Positions 1 through 7,613 of a stretch of 10,799 bases of DNA are shown here, piece after piece. The stretch's first letter is position 1; every line of letters begins with the position of its first letter. Below the pieces are notes generated by a model. The model did no database searches. It saw nothing but the letters and a program-made list of their open reading frames with translations, and was not told the origin of the DNA. The DNA comes from Desulfuromusa sp. GTDB taxonomy: Bacteria > Desulfobacterota > Desulfuromonadia > Desulfuromonadales > Geopsychrobacteraceae. Where the stretch lies: positions 1 through 10,799 of the forward strand of contig JAOZMV010000026.1 in the NCBI GenBank assembly GCA_029934095.1, written 5' to 3'. A program made the translations under genes and the position numbers.

Positions 1-2
1 AA

Positions 3-89
3 ATTATGGCCGCCGAATTAGGATGGGATCAACAACGCTGCGATGAAGAAGCCGAATGGACAAAAAAACGGCTGACAGAAGCGCTCTAA
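3..89 (+). CDS. C-terminal end of a truncated CDS, possibly glycerol-3-phosphate dehydrogenase (GlpD-like)
   Basis: The frame is open from the left edge to TAA at 87-89 and gives 28 residues, beginning IMAAELGWDQQ and ending KKRLTEAL. The 'MA.ELGWD..R...E.E' pattern resembles the helical C-terminal tail of FAD-dependent glycerol-3-phosphate dehydrogenases, which oxidise glycerol 3-phosphate to dihydroxyacetone phosphate at the membrane. The fragment is too short to show any catalytic or FAD-binding residue, so that identity rests on tail resemblance only. The gene converges on the histidine kinase that ends at 155. The 65 bp between them hold no convincing terminator hairpin. Confidence 0.5.
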   Translation: MMAAELGWDQQRCDEEAEWTKKRLTEAL

Positions 90-154
90 ACAGAGTTATC
101 GTGCTGTCGACACAACGGACACAGCGGAAAAGAGACAACTTAGTTTGAACATAT

Positions 155-1297
155 TTAAGTATCAATATCTTTACTGAGACAGCTTAACCTTGTGGGTTTT
201 AAGGTCAACATGAATTCAGCCCCGCTATTCAGGGAATTAACGACACTTATCTTGCCGCAATAACTTTGGACAATCCTGTAGGTGATGGCCAGGCCGAGCC
301 CGGTTCCATTCGATTTGGTCGTGAAAAATGGGTTAAAAACTTTGTCCAATAACTCTTCAGGGATTCCGGGGCCACTATCCCGGAAGGTTAGAATAATATC
401 TTCAGACTCAGTCAATCTGGACTCTATCCACAAATCACCATCAGACTGAATAGCCTGTAGTGCGTTAAGAATCAGGTTCAGAAAAACCTGTTTGAACTGA
501 ATGGCACCCCCAACAGCCAGGGGTATAGAATCGTTTTCCCAGTGGATCTTAATTCTATTTTTGATTGTCTGTTGATGGGTGAGTTGGATAACTTCACGAA
601 GAACTTCATCGGGTTTGAATTCAGTCTGCGGATTAGCAGTTGGTCGAGCAAAATTGAGAAAATCTTCAACCACCTGATTAAGGCGATCCACTTCATTGAT
701 TAAAATCTTGCTAAATTCTCTATGTCGATGATCTTCCGGCAGTGAATCGTATAGTATTTCCGCCGTCCCACGAATTGAACCTAATGGATTGCGGATCTCA
801 TGTGCCAGCCCTGCAGATAATTCCCCCAGAGCAGTCAACCTGTCCGCCTGACGTAACTGATCCTCAATCTCAACAATCATATCAGCCTGCTCCTTCAATT
901 TTGTATAGCTCTCTGAAAGATGGCTCATATTTTTTTCTGCTCGCAAGCGCTGATAATTAATTTGTGAAGAGAGAAACCCAGTCAAAATACCGATAATGTT
1001 GTAGAGAAAAATCTCCAGTATCTGCTCCAAACGAACCGCCGGATGATGCTCCCACTGAATCATGATATGCGGAGCATAAATAGCTGAGATAGCGATACCA
1101 GCTAAAATCCCCCCACGAATTCCAAACCAGAACCCGGACAAAATAATCGGCAGATAATAAAGACGTCGATAAATACCATGATAGTTGGAATACTCCGTTC
1201 CAGTAAAATAATGCATGATTGTCACGACCAGGATCATCAAACTAATCAGGCTCAATTTACCAATAATCTGTTTATGAATTTTAATTTCTTGCAACAT
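155..1297 (-). CDS. Membrane-bound sensor histidine kinase without an adjacent response regulator
   Basis: This 380-residue two-component sensor kinase should autophosphorylate on His and pass the phosphate to a response regulator that is not in the window. The N-terminal part, roughly residues 15-112, is strongly hydrophobic and forms about four membrane segments (including a YYLPIILSGFWFG stretch) with little periplasmic sequence, so the signal may be sensed in or near the membrane. A helical linker (about 115-155) leads to the HisKA domain with H166 in AHEIRNP. The ATPase domain shows the N box (N274/N278 in NLILNALQ), the G1 box (D307 in DSGPG), the F box (NPFFTT, 322-327) and the G2 box (GTGLGL, 331-336), so it looks catalytically intact. 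The start is supported by GAGG at 1306-1309 on the minus strand, 8 nt from the ATG. It is transcribed divergently from the copper efflux operon, so regulating that operon is plausible but unproven. NtrB/ZraS-like soluble-domain architecture is an alternative description. Confidence 0.93.
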   Translation of the reverse strand: MLQEIKIHKQIIGKLSLISLMILVVTIMHYFTGTEYSNYHGIYRRLYYLPIILSGFWFGIRGGILAGIAISAIYAPHIMIQWEHHPAVRLEQILEIFLYNIIGILTGFLSSQINYQRLRAEKNMSHLSESYTKLKEQADMIVEIEDQLRQADRLTALGELSAGLAHEIRNPLGSIRGTAEILYDSLPEDHRHREFSKILINEVDRLNQVVEDFLNFARPTANPQTEFKPDEVLREVIQLTHQQTIKNRIKIHWENDSIPLAVGGAIQFKQVFLNLILNALQAIQSDGDLWIESRLTESEDIILTFRDSGPGIPEELLDKVFNPFFTTKSNGTGLGLAITYRIVQSYCGKISVVNSLNSGAEFMLTLKPTRLSCLSKDIDT

Positions 1298-1327
1298 TCA
1301 CTCAACCTCACAGCCGAACCAGCACAT

Positions 1328-1362
1328 CTGGAGAATATCCTTGATCCGCTGCAGAATATTCT
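1328..1362. repeat. Two 14-bp direct repeats 21 bp apart, possible operator in the divergent intergenic region
   Basis: The copies CTGgAGAATATcCT (1328-1341) and CTGcAGAATATtCT (1349-1362) agree at 12 of 14 positions and are offset by exactly 21 bp, two turns of B-DNA. The second copy contains the perfect 10-bp palindrome AGAATATTCT (1353-1362). Same-face tandem sites of this kind are typical of response-regulator or other dimeric regulator binding. They lie 31-65 bp upstream of the kinase start and 135-169 bp upstream of the efflux operon start. The regulator is unknown. Confidence 0.45.
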
Positions 1363-1387
1363 ACACCTCTGTGGTAGCCATAAACAA
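1358..1387 (-). promoter_or_regulatory. Candidate sigma70-type promoter for the divergent histidine kinase
   Basis: On the minus strand, TTGTTT (1387-1382) is followed after 18 nt by TAGAAT (1363-1358), which matches the -10 consensus at 5 of 6 positions. The -35 matches only the TTG part. The predicted start, near 1351, would give a leader of about 53 nt to the ATG at 1297. The -10 overlaps the distal copy of the 14-bp direct repeat, so a protein bound there would occlude it. Weak evidence, positional only. Confidence 0.3.
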
Positions 1388-1496
1388 AAAAACTGTCTAA
1401 CCTTCTGTATTTATAGATTTGTTTCTTTTGGCATGTTTTCTGATTATACAACATAACCAATAACAGGATCTTATTGTATATCAGGAGTCATGTGGA

Positions 1497-2789
1497 ATGT
1501 ATTTCTTATGTAAATATCTTGCAGGGTTACTATTATGGTTGACGGTATCTGGTCCCGCAATAGCTCAACCAAATCAACTGACAGCTCTTCTTAAAGAAGC
1601 GGATGGACAAAACCCTTCACTGAAAATCACCCAAGAGCAGATCGAAATGGCCTCCAGCCAGATCGAACAGGTAACATCCCTCCAGGATCCGATTATCTCA
1701 ATCTCTCTATTGAATTATCCGACCGATAGCTTCAAAACGGATCAGACACCAATGACTGGCAATGAGATCCGTCTGGCGCAAATGTTTCCTTTCCCTGGAA
1801 AACTTGAGACCAAAGGGAGAATAGCAGAGAAGAAAAGTCTCTGGTTTGCATCAGCTTATCAGGATGCCCGCCTGCAGATTCGTCGCCAGGTGAAAGATAC
1901 CTGGTACCGCTTGTTATTCCAGCGCCAGGCGATAAAACTAACCACCCGCAATTTAAAGATTTTTGAAGATTTTATCAAGCTGACTGAAACCCGCTATGAA
2001 GTTGGTAAGGGGTTACAGCAGAACGTGCTCACAGCTCACCTGCAGCGATCACGGCAATTGGATCAGTTACTCGTTCTGCAACAGCAGGAAGAAGCAACGT
2101 TAGCGGAACTGAACAGTCTGGTCGGTCGTGATACAGATCGATCTCTGGAAATTGACAGCCAACTGAAAAGCGTCAGCCAAAAATTCAACCTTAATGAACT
2201 GCAAGAGCAAGTCGTGCAAAAACGGCCACTATTCAAAGCTTATGCTGCGTTGATCGACCAATATAAGGCGCAGCGTAAACTGGCACATCTCGATTATCGG
2301 CCCGACTTCACCGTTTGGGCAGGCTACCGTTGGCGGGATAATGCTCTGGTGGATGATGGGACTGACTTTGTCAGTGCCGGGGTCAGTTTCAACCTGCCAG
2401 TTCGCAGAAAACAACGTGCTGCGGCAGTCACCGAAGCAGATTCTGCACTGCAACTGGTTTTCCGAAAACTTAATAATTTCCGTAATCAGGTCAATCTGGA
2501 AATTCACCAGTCATTGACCAGCTTGGAGCAGACGGGAAAATTGGTGGAACTTTACCAGGGAGGGATCATTCCTCAGGCCAATCAGACCTTTCAGGCCACG
2601 TTGAGTGCCTACCAGGTCGACAAGGTCGATTTTCTCGATCTGCTCAATTCTTTGATGACCCTTTATCGCTACGAAATTGACTATATAAAAGCACTCAGTG
2701 ATCAGCAGCGGAGCATGGCGAGGCTGGAAGCAGCTGCTGGCCTTGCGGCTGATCAATTACCCGAACCATCAACCCGCAGCAAAGGATAA
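1497..2789 (+). CDS. Outer membrane efflux protein (TolC/OMF family), CusC-like channel of the copper/silver pump
   Basis: This 430-residue protein is the outer-membrane channel of the tripartite pump. The N-terminus has a signal peptide (hydrophobic residues about 7-20, probable cleavage after A23 in AIA/QPN). No lipobox Cys is seen at the cleavage site, unlike the lipoprotein CusC of E. coli. The mature part is alpha-helical, Gln-rich and built of two related halves, as in the outer membrane efflux family: long coiled helices about 30-75 and 125-215 and again about 235-290 and 310-410, with beta-strand segments such as 'PIISISLLNYP' and 'DFTVWAGYRWR' contributing to the barrel. The start is supported by AGGAG at 1483-1487, 9 nt upstream of the ATG. 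It is the first gene of the operon, and its stop TAA overlaps the annotated-type ATG of cusB at 2789 by one base, indicating translational coupling. The family is certain; metal specificity comes only from the neighbours. Confidence 0.9.
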   Translation: MYFLCKYLAGLLLWLTVSGPAIAQPNQLTALLKEADGQNPSLKITQEQIEMASSQIEQVTSLQDPIISISLLNYPTDSFKTDQTPMTGNEIRLAQMFPFPGKLETKGRIAEKKSLWFASAYQDARLQIRRQVKDTWYRLLFQRQAIKLTTRNLKIFEDFIKLTETRYEVGKGLQQNVLTAHLQRSRQLDQLLVLQQQEEATLAELNSLVGRDTDRSLEIDSQLKSVSQKFNLNELQEQVVQKRPLFKAYAALIDQYKAQRKLAHLDYRPDFTVWAGYRWRDNALVDDGTDFVSAGVSFNLPVRRKQRAAAVTEADSALQLVFRKLNNFRNQVNLEIHQSLTSLEQTGKLVELYQGGIIPQANQTFQATLSAYQVDKVDFLDLLNSLMTLYRYEIDYIKALSDQQRSMARLEAAAGLAADQLPEPSTRSKG

Positions 2790-2794
2790 TGACA

Positions 2795-4285
2795 ATGCGA
2801 ATATTGCTGAAATCGACACTGATGCTGTTAGCGATCCTGCTGTTGGCGGGTGGGATTTTTCTCAATATTGACCTGAGTTCTCCGCAGTCACCACTGAATG
2901 GGCCCGAAAATAGTCATGCCGCCGAACAGTACACCTGCGGCATGCACCCGATGATCATTACCGATGAACCGGGAATCTGCCCGATCTGTCACATGGATCT
3001 GACGCCGATGAAAGCAGAGACCGGCGGCGTGGTGGAAACTTCTGTAGAACAAAAGATCAAGTATTGGCAGGCACCGATGGATCCGACCTACATCCGCGAT
3101 GAACCGGGAAAGTCGCCGATGGGGATGGATCTGATTCCAATTTATGAAGATCAGGCAACTGGTGGGTCGATGATCAGCATCGATCCAACCACGATTCAGA
3201 ATATGGGTGTCCGTACTGCCGGGGTAGTACGTAGCAATCTGTCACGCTCAATTCGCACTGTTGGCCTGGTCGACTACGAAGAACCGAAGCAGTATGTGGT
3301 CAACACCAAAATCGCTGGATGGGTCGAAAAACTCTATGTCGCTGAAACCGGACAACAGGTAAAAAAAGGGCAAAAGCTGCTTGAAATTTACAGCCCGGAA
3401 CTGGTCACCGCACAGCAAGAGCTGTTGCTGGCCCGTGATAATTATAACGCTCTGAAACAGAGCAGCTTTGCATATATTTCAGATAGTGCCAGACGTTTGC
3501 TCGACTCGTCACGTAAACGACTCCAGCTTTGGGATGTCAGCGACAAGCAGATTGCCCAGCTTGAAAAAACCGGCCAAGTGAGTAAAACCATCACCCTCTA
3601 CGCCCCGTACCAGGGGATCGTGACGGTGAAAATGATCAACGAGGGGATGTATGTCAAAGCAGGGATGCCGCTGCTCAATCTGGCTGATTTATCGAAAGTA
3701 TGGGTTCTGGCTGATATCTACGAGTACCAGCTACCGTGGGTCAAGGTCGGTCAATCGGTCCGGGTAGAACTGCCGTATGTCAAAAACCGCAGTTTGACTG
3801 GCCATATCAATTATATTTACCCCTTTGTCGAACCCAAAACCCGGACGATTAAAGCTCGCATTGAGTTGGACAATGCCGACTTTGAACTTCGCCCGGAAAT
3901 GTACGTGACCGTTTATCTGACCGGTGAACAGTTGAACAATGTGCTGGTCATTCCACAGGAGGCAGTTCTTTATTCCGGTGAAAAGCAGACTGTCTTTGTC
4001 GCTCAGAGAGGTGGCCGTTTCGAACCTCGGTTGGTCAAAACCGGTCTGCAAGGCGAAAACGGTCATATTGAGATCTTGCAGGGGTTATTCGAAGGGGAGC
4101 AGGTCGTGACCAGCGCCCAGTTCATGCTTGATTCGGAAAGTAAACTGCGCGAAGCGATTCAGAAAATGCTCAATCCAGTCCGTTCCGAATCGCCGCCAAG
4201 AGCTGAGGAGAGTGATCTTTCTGATCTGTTCAGTGATGCCAAAACAACAGAGTCGAAAACAGGTCTTGAGGATCTTTTCAATTGA
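2795..4285 (+). CDS. cusB: CusB-type periplasmic adaptor (membrane fusion protein) with extra N-terminal heavy-metal-binding domain
   Basis: This 496-residue adaptor joins the CusA pump to the outer-membrane channel and passes metal on. An N-terminal hydrophobic segment (about residues 4-24) is a signal or anchor. Residues about 46-73 form a heavy-metal-binding domain of the CGMHP...CPICHMDL type (C48, M50, H51, C62, C65, H66, M67). Residues about 90-118 match the native CusB metal site: APM...PGKSPMGMDLIPIY, with M95, M109 and M111 matching the three Met ligands of E. coli CusB. Barrel-sandwich, helical hairpin and beta-barrel domains follow. The C-terminal tail is Ser/Glu-rich with the motif L-x-D-L-F twice. 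An ATG at 2789 overlaps the previous stop, but AAAGGA at 2781-2786 lies only 2 nt from it and 8 nt from the ATG at 2795, so the latter is preferred. The extra domain may replace the missing CusF chaperone (inference). Confidence 0.93.
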   Translation: MRILLKSTLMLLAILLLAGGIFLNIDLSSPQSPLNGPENSHAAEQYTCGMHPMIITDEPGICPICHMDLTPMKAETGGVVETSVEQKIKYWQAPMDPTYIRDEPGKSPMGMDLIPIYEDQATGGSMISIDPTTIQNMGVRTAGVVRSNLSRSIRTVGLVDYEEPKQYVVNTKIAGWVEKLYVAETGQQVKKGQKLLEIYSPELVTAQQELLLARDNYNALKQSSFAYISDSARRLLDSSRKRLQLWDVSDKQIAQLEKTGQVSKTITLYAPYQGIVTVKMINEGMYVKAGMPLLNLADLSKVWVLADIYEYQLPWVKVGQSVRVELPYVKNRSLTGHINYIYPFVEPKTRTIKARIELDNADFELRPEMYVTVYLTGEQLNNVLVIPQEAVLYSGEKQTVFVAQRGGRFEPRLVKTGLQGENGHIEILQGLFEGEQVVTSAQFMLDSESKLREAIQKMLNPVRSESPPRAEESDLSDLFSDAKTTESKTGLEDLFN

Positions 4286-4305
4286 TCAACTACAGGGGAT
4301 AAACC

Positions 4306-7300
4306 ATGTTGGGAAAAATCATCGAATGGTCAATTCGAAATAAATACATGGTGGTGCTACTCACTGCTTTTCTGGTGATTGGCGGCATCTATGCCCTGCA
4401 GAACACACCTCTTGATGCGATTCCCGATCTTTCAGATGTCCAGGTGATCATCTTTACCGAGTACCCGGGACAAGCACCGCAAGTGGTCGAAGATCAGGTG
4501 ACCTATCCACTGACCACACAGATGTTGGCAGTTCCGCAGGCAAAAACTGTGCGTGGTTTCTCCTTCTTCGGAATCTCCTTTGTCTATATCATTTTTGAGG
4601 ATGGGACCGATCTCTACTGGGCTCGTTCACGGGTACTCGAATATCTCAATTATGCAGCCGGACGGCTGCCGAAAGGGGTCACTCCGAGCCTCGGTCCGGA
4701 TGCCACCGGGGTTGGCTGGATCTATGAGTATGTACTGGAAAGCGACCGCCACGATCTGCAGGAACTGCGCTCGATTCAAGACTGGTTCCTGCGCTACGAG
4801 CTGACTGCGGTCGATGGTGTCTCCGAAGTCGCAAGCATCGGTGGTTATGTGAAGCAATATCAGGTCGAAATCGATCCTCAGCAACTACTTGCCTACCACA
4901 TTACTATTCCGCAGATCCGCACAGCAATTCAGCGGAGTAATAATGATGTCGGTGGCCGCTTGATCGAAATAGCCGAAACTGAGTTTATGGTTCGAGGGCT
5001 CGGCTACATCAAATCAACCGAAGATCTGGAACAAATTGTGGTGGGGACCGATCAACGCGGCACGCCCATCCTTTTACGTGATTTAGCACGGGTGGATATC
5101 GGTCCGGAACTGCGACGGGGAGCAGCAGAACTGGATGGCCAGGGTGAAGCGGTTGGTGGCATTGTGGTGATGCGTTATGGTGAAAATGCCCTGCAGACCA
5201 TCAACAACGTCAAAGAAAAACTGAAGCAGTTGCAGGCCGGGCTACCGGAAGGGGTGCGAATTGTCCCGACCTACGACCGTAGCGGTCTGATTGAGCGGGC
5301 GGTCAATACTCTGAAGGAAAAGCTGTTGGAAGAGAGTATTGTTGTCGCCCTGGTCACAGCACTATTTCTGTTCCACTTGCCAAGTGCGCTGGTGGCAATT
5401 TTCACCTTGCCGGTCGCAATCCTGATTGCATTCCTGATCATGTATGCCCAGGGAATCAACGCCAATATCATGAGTCTCGGCGGTATCGCCATCGCTATCG
5501 GTGCAATGATTGATGCGGCGATTATTATGATTGAAAATGCTCACAAACATCTGGAACGGGATCAGGGCAAAAAACCACATTGGGAAATTATCCTCGCCTC
5601 GTCCAAAGAGGTCGGCCCGACGCTGTTTTTCTCATTACTGGTGATTACCGTCTCCTTTATCCCGGTGTTCACGCTACAGGACCAAGCGGGGCGGCTGTTT
5701 AAACCTCTTGCTTTTACCAAAACATATGCCATGGGTGCTGCCGCTCTTTTATCGATCACCGTCATCCCGGTGCTGATGGGCTGGTTTATCCGTGGCAAGA
5801 TCAAGCCCGAGCATGCCAATCCGATCAACCGCTTACTGATCCGCATCTACCATCCCATCGTCGACTTTGTCCTCAACTGGCGCAAGCTGACATTGGTGGT
5901 AGCGATACTGCTGGTCGGTTCGATCTGGTATCCCCTGTCGAAGATGGGCAGTGAATTCATGCCCCCCCTTTACGAAGGCGACCTGCTTTACATGCCGACG
6001 ACCATGCCGGGAATCTCGATGACCAAAGCCAAAGAACTATTACAGCAGACCGATCGGATTATTGCCCGGTTTCCTGAAGTTGAGCGCACCTTTGGCAAGG
6101 TTGGACGGGCAGAAACAGCCACCGATCCGGCACCGCTGTCGATGCTGGAAACCACCATCATGCTTAAACCGGAAGATCAGTGGCGCAAGGTTCCAACCCC
6201 ACGTTTCTACAGTGATTGGGATCACGCATTCGAATTTCTGAAAAAACCATTGCGTTTTATCTTGCCTGAGGAAAAACCAATTTCGGTGGACAAGTTGATT
6301 GAAGAGTTAAACAACGCCATTCAGTTTCCCGGCCTGACAAACGCCTGGACCATGCCGATCAAAACCCGTATTGATATGCTCTCAACCGGGATCAAGACAC
6401 CGGTCGGGATCAAAATTATGGGGCCTGATCTGCAAACTCTGAGTGATCTCGGCGAGCAGATTGAGGTTCTGGTGCGCAACCTGCCGGGAACTTTGAGTGC
6501 TTTCTCAGAGCGGGTGGTCGGTGGAAATTACCTCGATTTCACTATTGATCGAATCGAAATTGCCCGTTACGGCCTGACCATAGCCGATGTGCAGGAAATT
6601 ATTCAAACGGCAATCGGTGGCATGAACGTCACCCAGACGGTCGAAGGATTGGAGCGCTACCCGGTCAATATCCGTTATCAGCGTGACTACCGGAACGATC
6701 TGCAATCACTGCGTCAGGTGTTGGTCCCCCTCAAAGATGGCAAGCATGTACCGATCTCACAGTTGGTGAAAATTGAGTTCAAAAAAGGGCCACCGGGAAT
6801 CAAGAGTGAAAATGCCCGCCGCACCGCCTGGGTCTATATTGATCTACGCGGCATCGATGTCGGAACTTACGTCAAGACAGCACAGGCGGCAATCAGCCAG
6901 CAGATCGAATTGCCAGCTGGATACAGCATCGTCTGGAGCGGTCAGTTCGAGTACATGGAATCGGCACGCAAGCGCCTCATCGTCATCATCCCGCTGACCA
7001 TACTGATTATCTTCATCATCCTCTACACCAGCACCAAGTCGATGATCCAAACCTCCATCGTTTTTCTTGCTGTCCCCTTTTCTCTGGTTGGCGCTTTCTG
7101 GTTTCTCTGGCTCCTCGACTACAATATGTCTGTGGCGGTCTGGGTCGGGGTGATTGCCCTGGCCGGATTGGATGCCGAAACTGGAGTGGTGATGCTGCTG
7201 TATCTCAACCTGGCACACAAACTCTGGGGAGATCAGGGAAGGATGCAAACCCTTGGGGATCTGAAACAAGCGATTCATCACGGAGCAGTGAAACGAATTC

Positions 7301-7533
7301 GACCCAAAGTGATGACGATAGCCGTCATCATCGCCGGATTATTACCAATCATGTGGAGTCATGGTGCCGGTGCTGATGTGATGAAGCGAATCGCGGCACC
7401 TATGGTCGGCGGTGTGGTGACTTCAGGAATTATGGAGTTGATGGTCTATCCGGTGATCTTCTATCTCTGGCGTGGGCACAACCTGAAAAAAGATCTGACT
7501 CCGACCTACCATGTTGAACCGGTTGAGGACTAA
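4306..7533 (+). CDS. cusA: CusA-type heavy-metal RND efflux pump, Cu(I)/Ag(I)
   Basis: This 1075-residue inner-membrane proton/metal antiporter exports monovalent copper or silver through the CusB-channel complex. The first membrane helix (about 12-32) is followed by the periplasmic pore domain and helices 2-6, including IAIAIGAMIDAA and IENAHK. The three methionines that bind metal in E. coli CusA are conserved: M563 in LLYMPTTMPG, M613 in SMLETT and M691 in RIDMLSTG. So are the proton-relay acid D403, E958 in DAETGVVM and K1001 in RIRPKVMT, plus relay Met M401. This pattern favours Cu/Ag over a Zn/Co/Cd CzcA. Between M613 and M691 there are 78 residues against 49 in E. coli, because of about 29 extra residues (about 632-660) near the metal site; I recall this from CusA-like proteins outside Enterobacteria. 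AGGGG at 4294-4298 lies 7 nt from the ATG, and the gap to cusB is 20 bp. Confidence 0.97.
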   Translation: MLGKIIEWSIRNKYMVVLLTAFLVIGGIYALQNTPLDAIPDLSDVQVIIFTEYPGQAPQVVEDQVTYPLTTQMLAVPQAKTVRGFSFFGISFVYIIFEDGTDLYWARSRVLEYLNYAAGRLPKGVTPSLGPDATGVGWIYEYVLESDRHDLQELRSIQDWFLRYELTAVDGVSEVASIGGYVKQYQVEIDPQQLLAYHITIPQIRTAIQRSNNDVGGRLIEIAETEFMVRGLGYIKSTEDLEQIVVGTDQRGTPILLRDLARVDIGPELRRGAAELDGQGEAVGGIVVMRYGENALQTINNVKEKLKQLQAGLPEGVRIVPTYDRSGLIERAVNTLKEKLLEESIVVALVTALFLFHLPSALVAIFTLPVAILIAFLIMYAQGINANIMSLGGIAIAIGAMIDAAIIMIENAHKHLERDQGKKPHWEIILASSKEVGPTLFFSLLVITVSFIPVFTLQDQAGRLFKPLAFTKTYAMGAAALLSITVIPVLMGWFIRGKIKPEHANPINRLLIRIYHPIVDFVLNWRKLTLVVAILLVGSIWYPLSKMGSEFMPPLYEGDLLYMPTTMPGISMTKAKELLQQTDRIIARFPEVERTFGKVGRAETATDPAPLSMLETTIMLKPEDQWRKVPTPRFYSDWDHAFEFLKKPLRFILPEEKPISVDKLIEELNNAIQFPGLTNAWTMPIKTRIDMLSTGIKTPVGIKIMGPDLQTLSDLGEQIEVLVRNLPGTLSAFSERVVGGNYLDFTIDRIEIARYGLTIADVQEIIQTAIGGMNVTQTVEGLERYPVNIRYQRDYRNDLQSLRQVLVPLKDGKHVPISQLVKIEFKKGPPGIKSENARRTAWVYIDLRGIDVGTYVKTAQAAISQQIELPAGYSIVWSGQFEYMESARKRLIVIIPLTILIIFIILYTSTKSMIQTSIVFLAVPFSLVGAFWFLWLLDYNMSVAVWVGVIALAGLDAETGVVMLLYLNLAHKLWGDQGRMQTLGDLKQAIHHGAVKRIRPKVMTIAVIIAGLLPIMWSHGAGADVMKRIAAPMVGGVVTSGIMELMVYPVIFYLWRGHNLKKDLTPTYHVEPVED

Positions 7534-7613
7534 AAGTCAGCGGGCAACGATGGTCGAGAGTTCTGAATCAATAATTGAGGGCGAGAACCTCACAACAACA
7601 AAAGGAGAATCAT

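Noticed and set aside
90..154. GCTGT/ACAGC partial inverted repeat as a terminator between the convergent genes
   Set aside because: Only 5 bp of uninterrupted stem and no T-tract on either strand.
1428..1443. TTGGCATGTTTTCTGA upstream of the outer-membrane factor gene, resembling a sigma54 -24/-12 promoter
   Set aside because: The -24 part fits, but the -12 GC is GA and TTGC is CTGA. With the invariant -12 element broken, I do not call it.
1445..1450. TATACA as a -10 box for the efflux operon
   Set aside because: No -35 at acceptable spacing: TTGTTT at 1419-1424 is 20 nt away and TTGGCA at 1428 only 11 nt away.
6844..7281. 145-codon open frame on the minus strand inside cusA
   Set aside because: It lies wholly within the well-conserved cusA coding region, its product shows no family features, and it is a shadow of the codon structure on the other strand.
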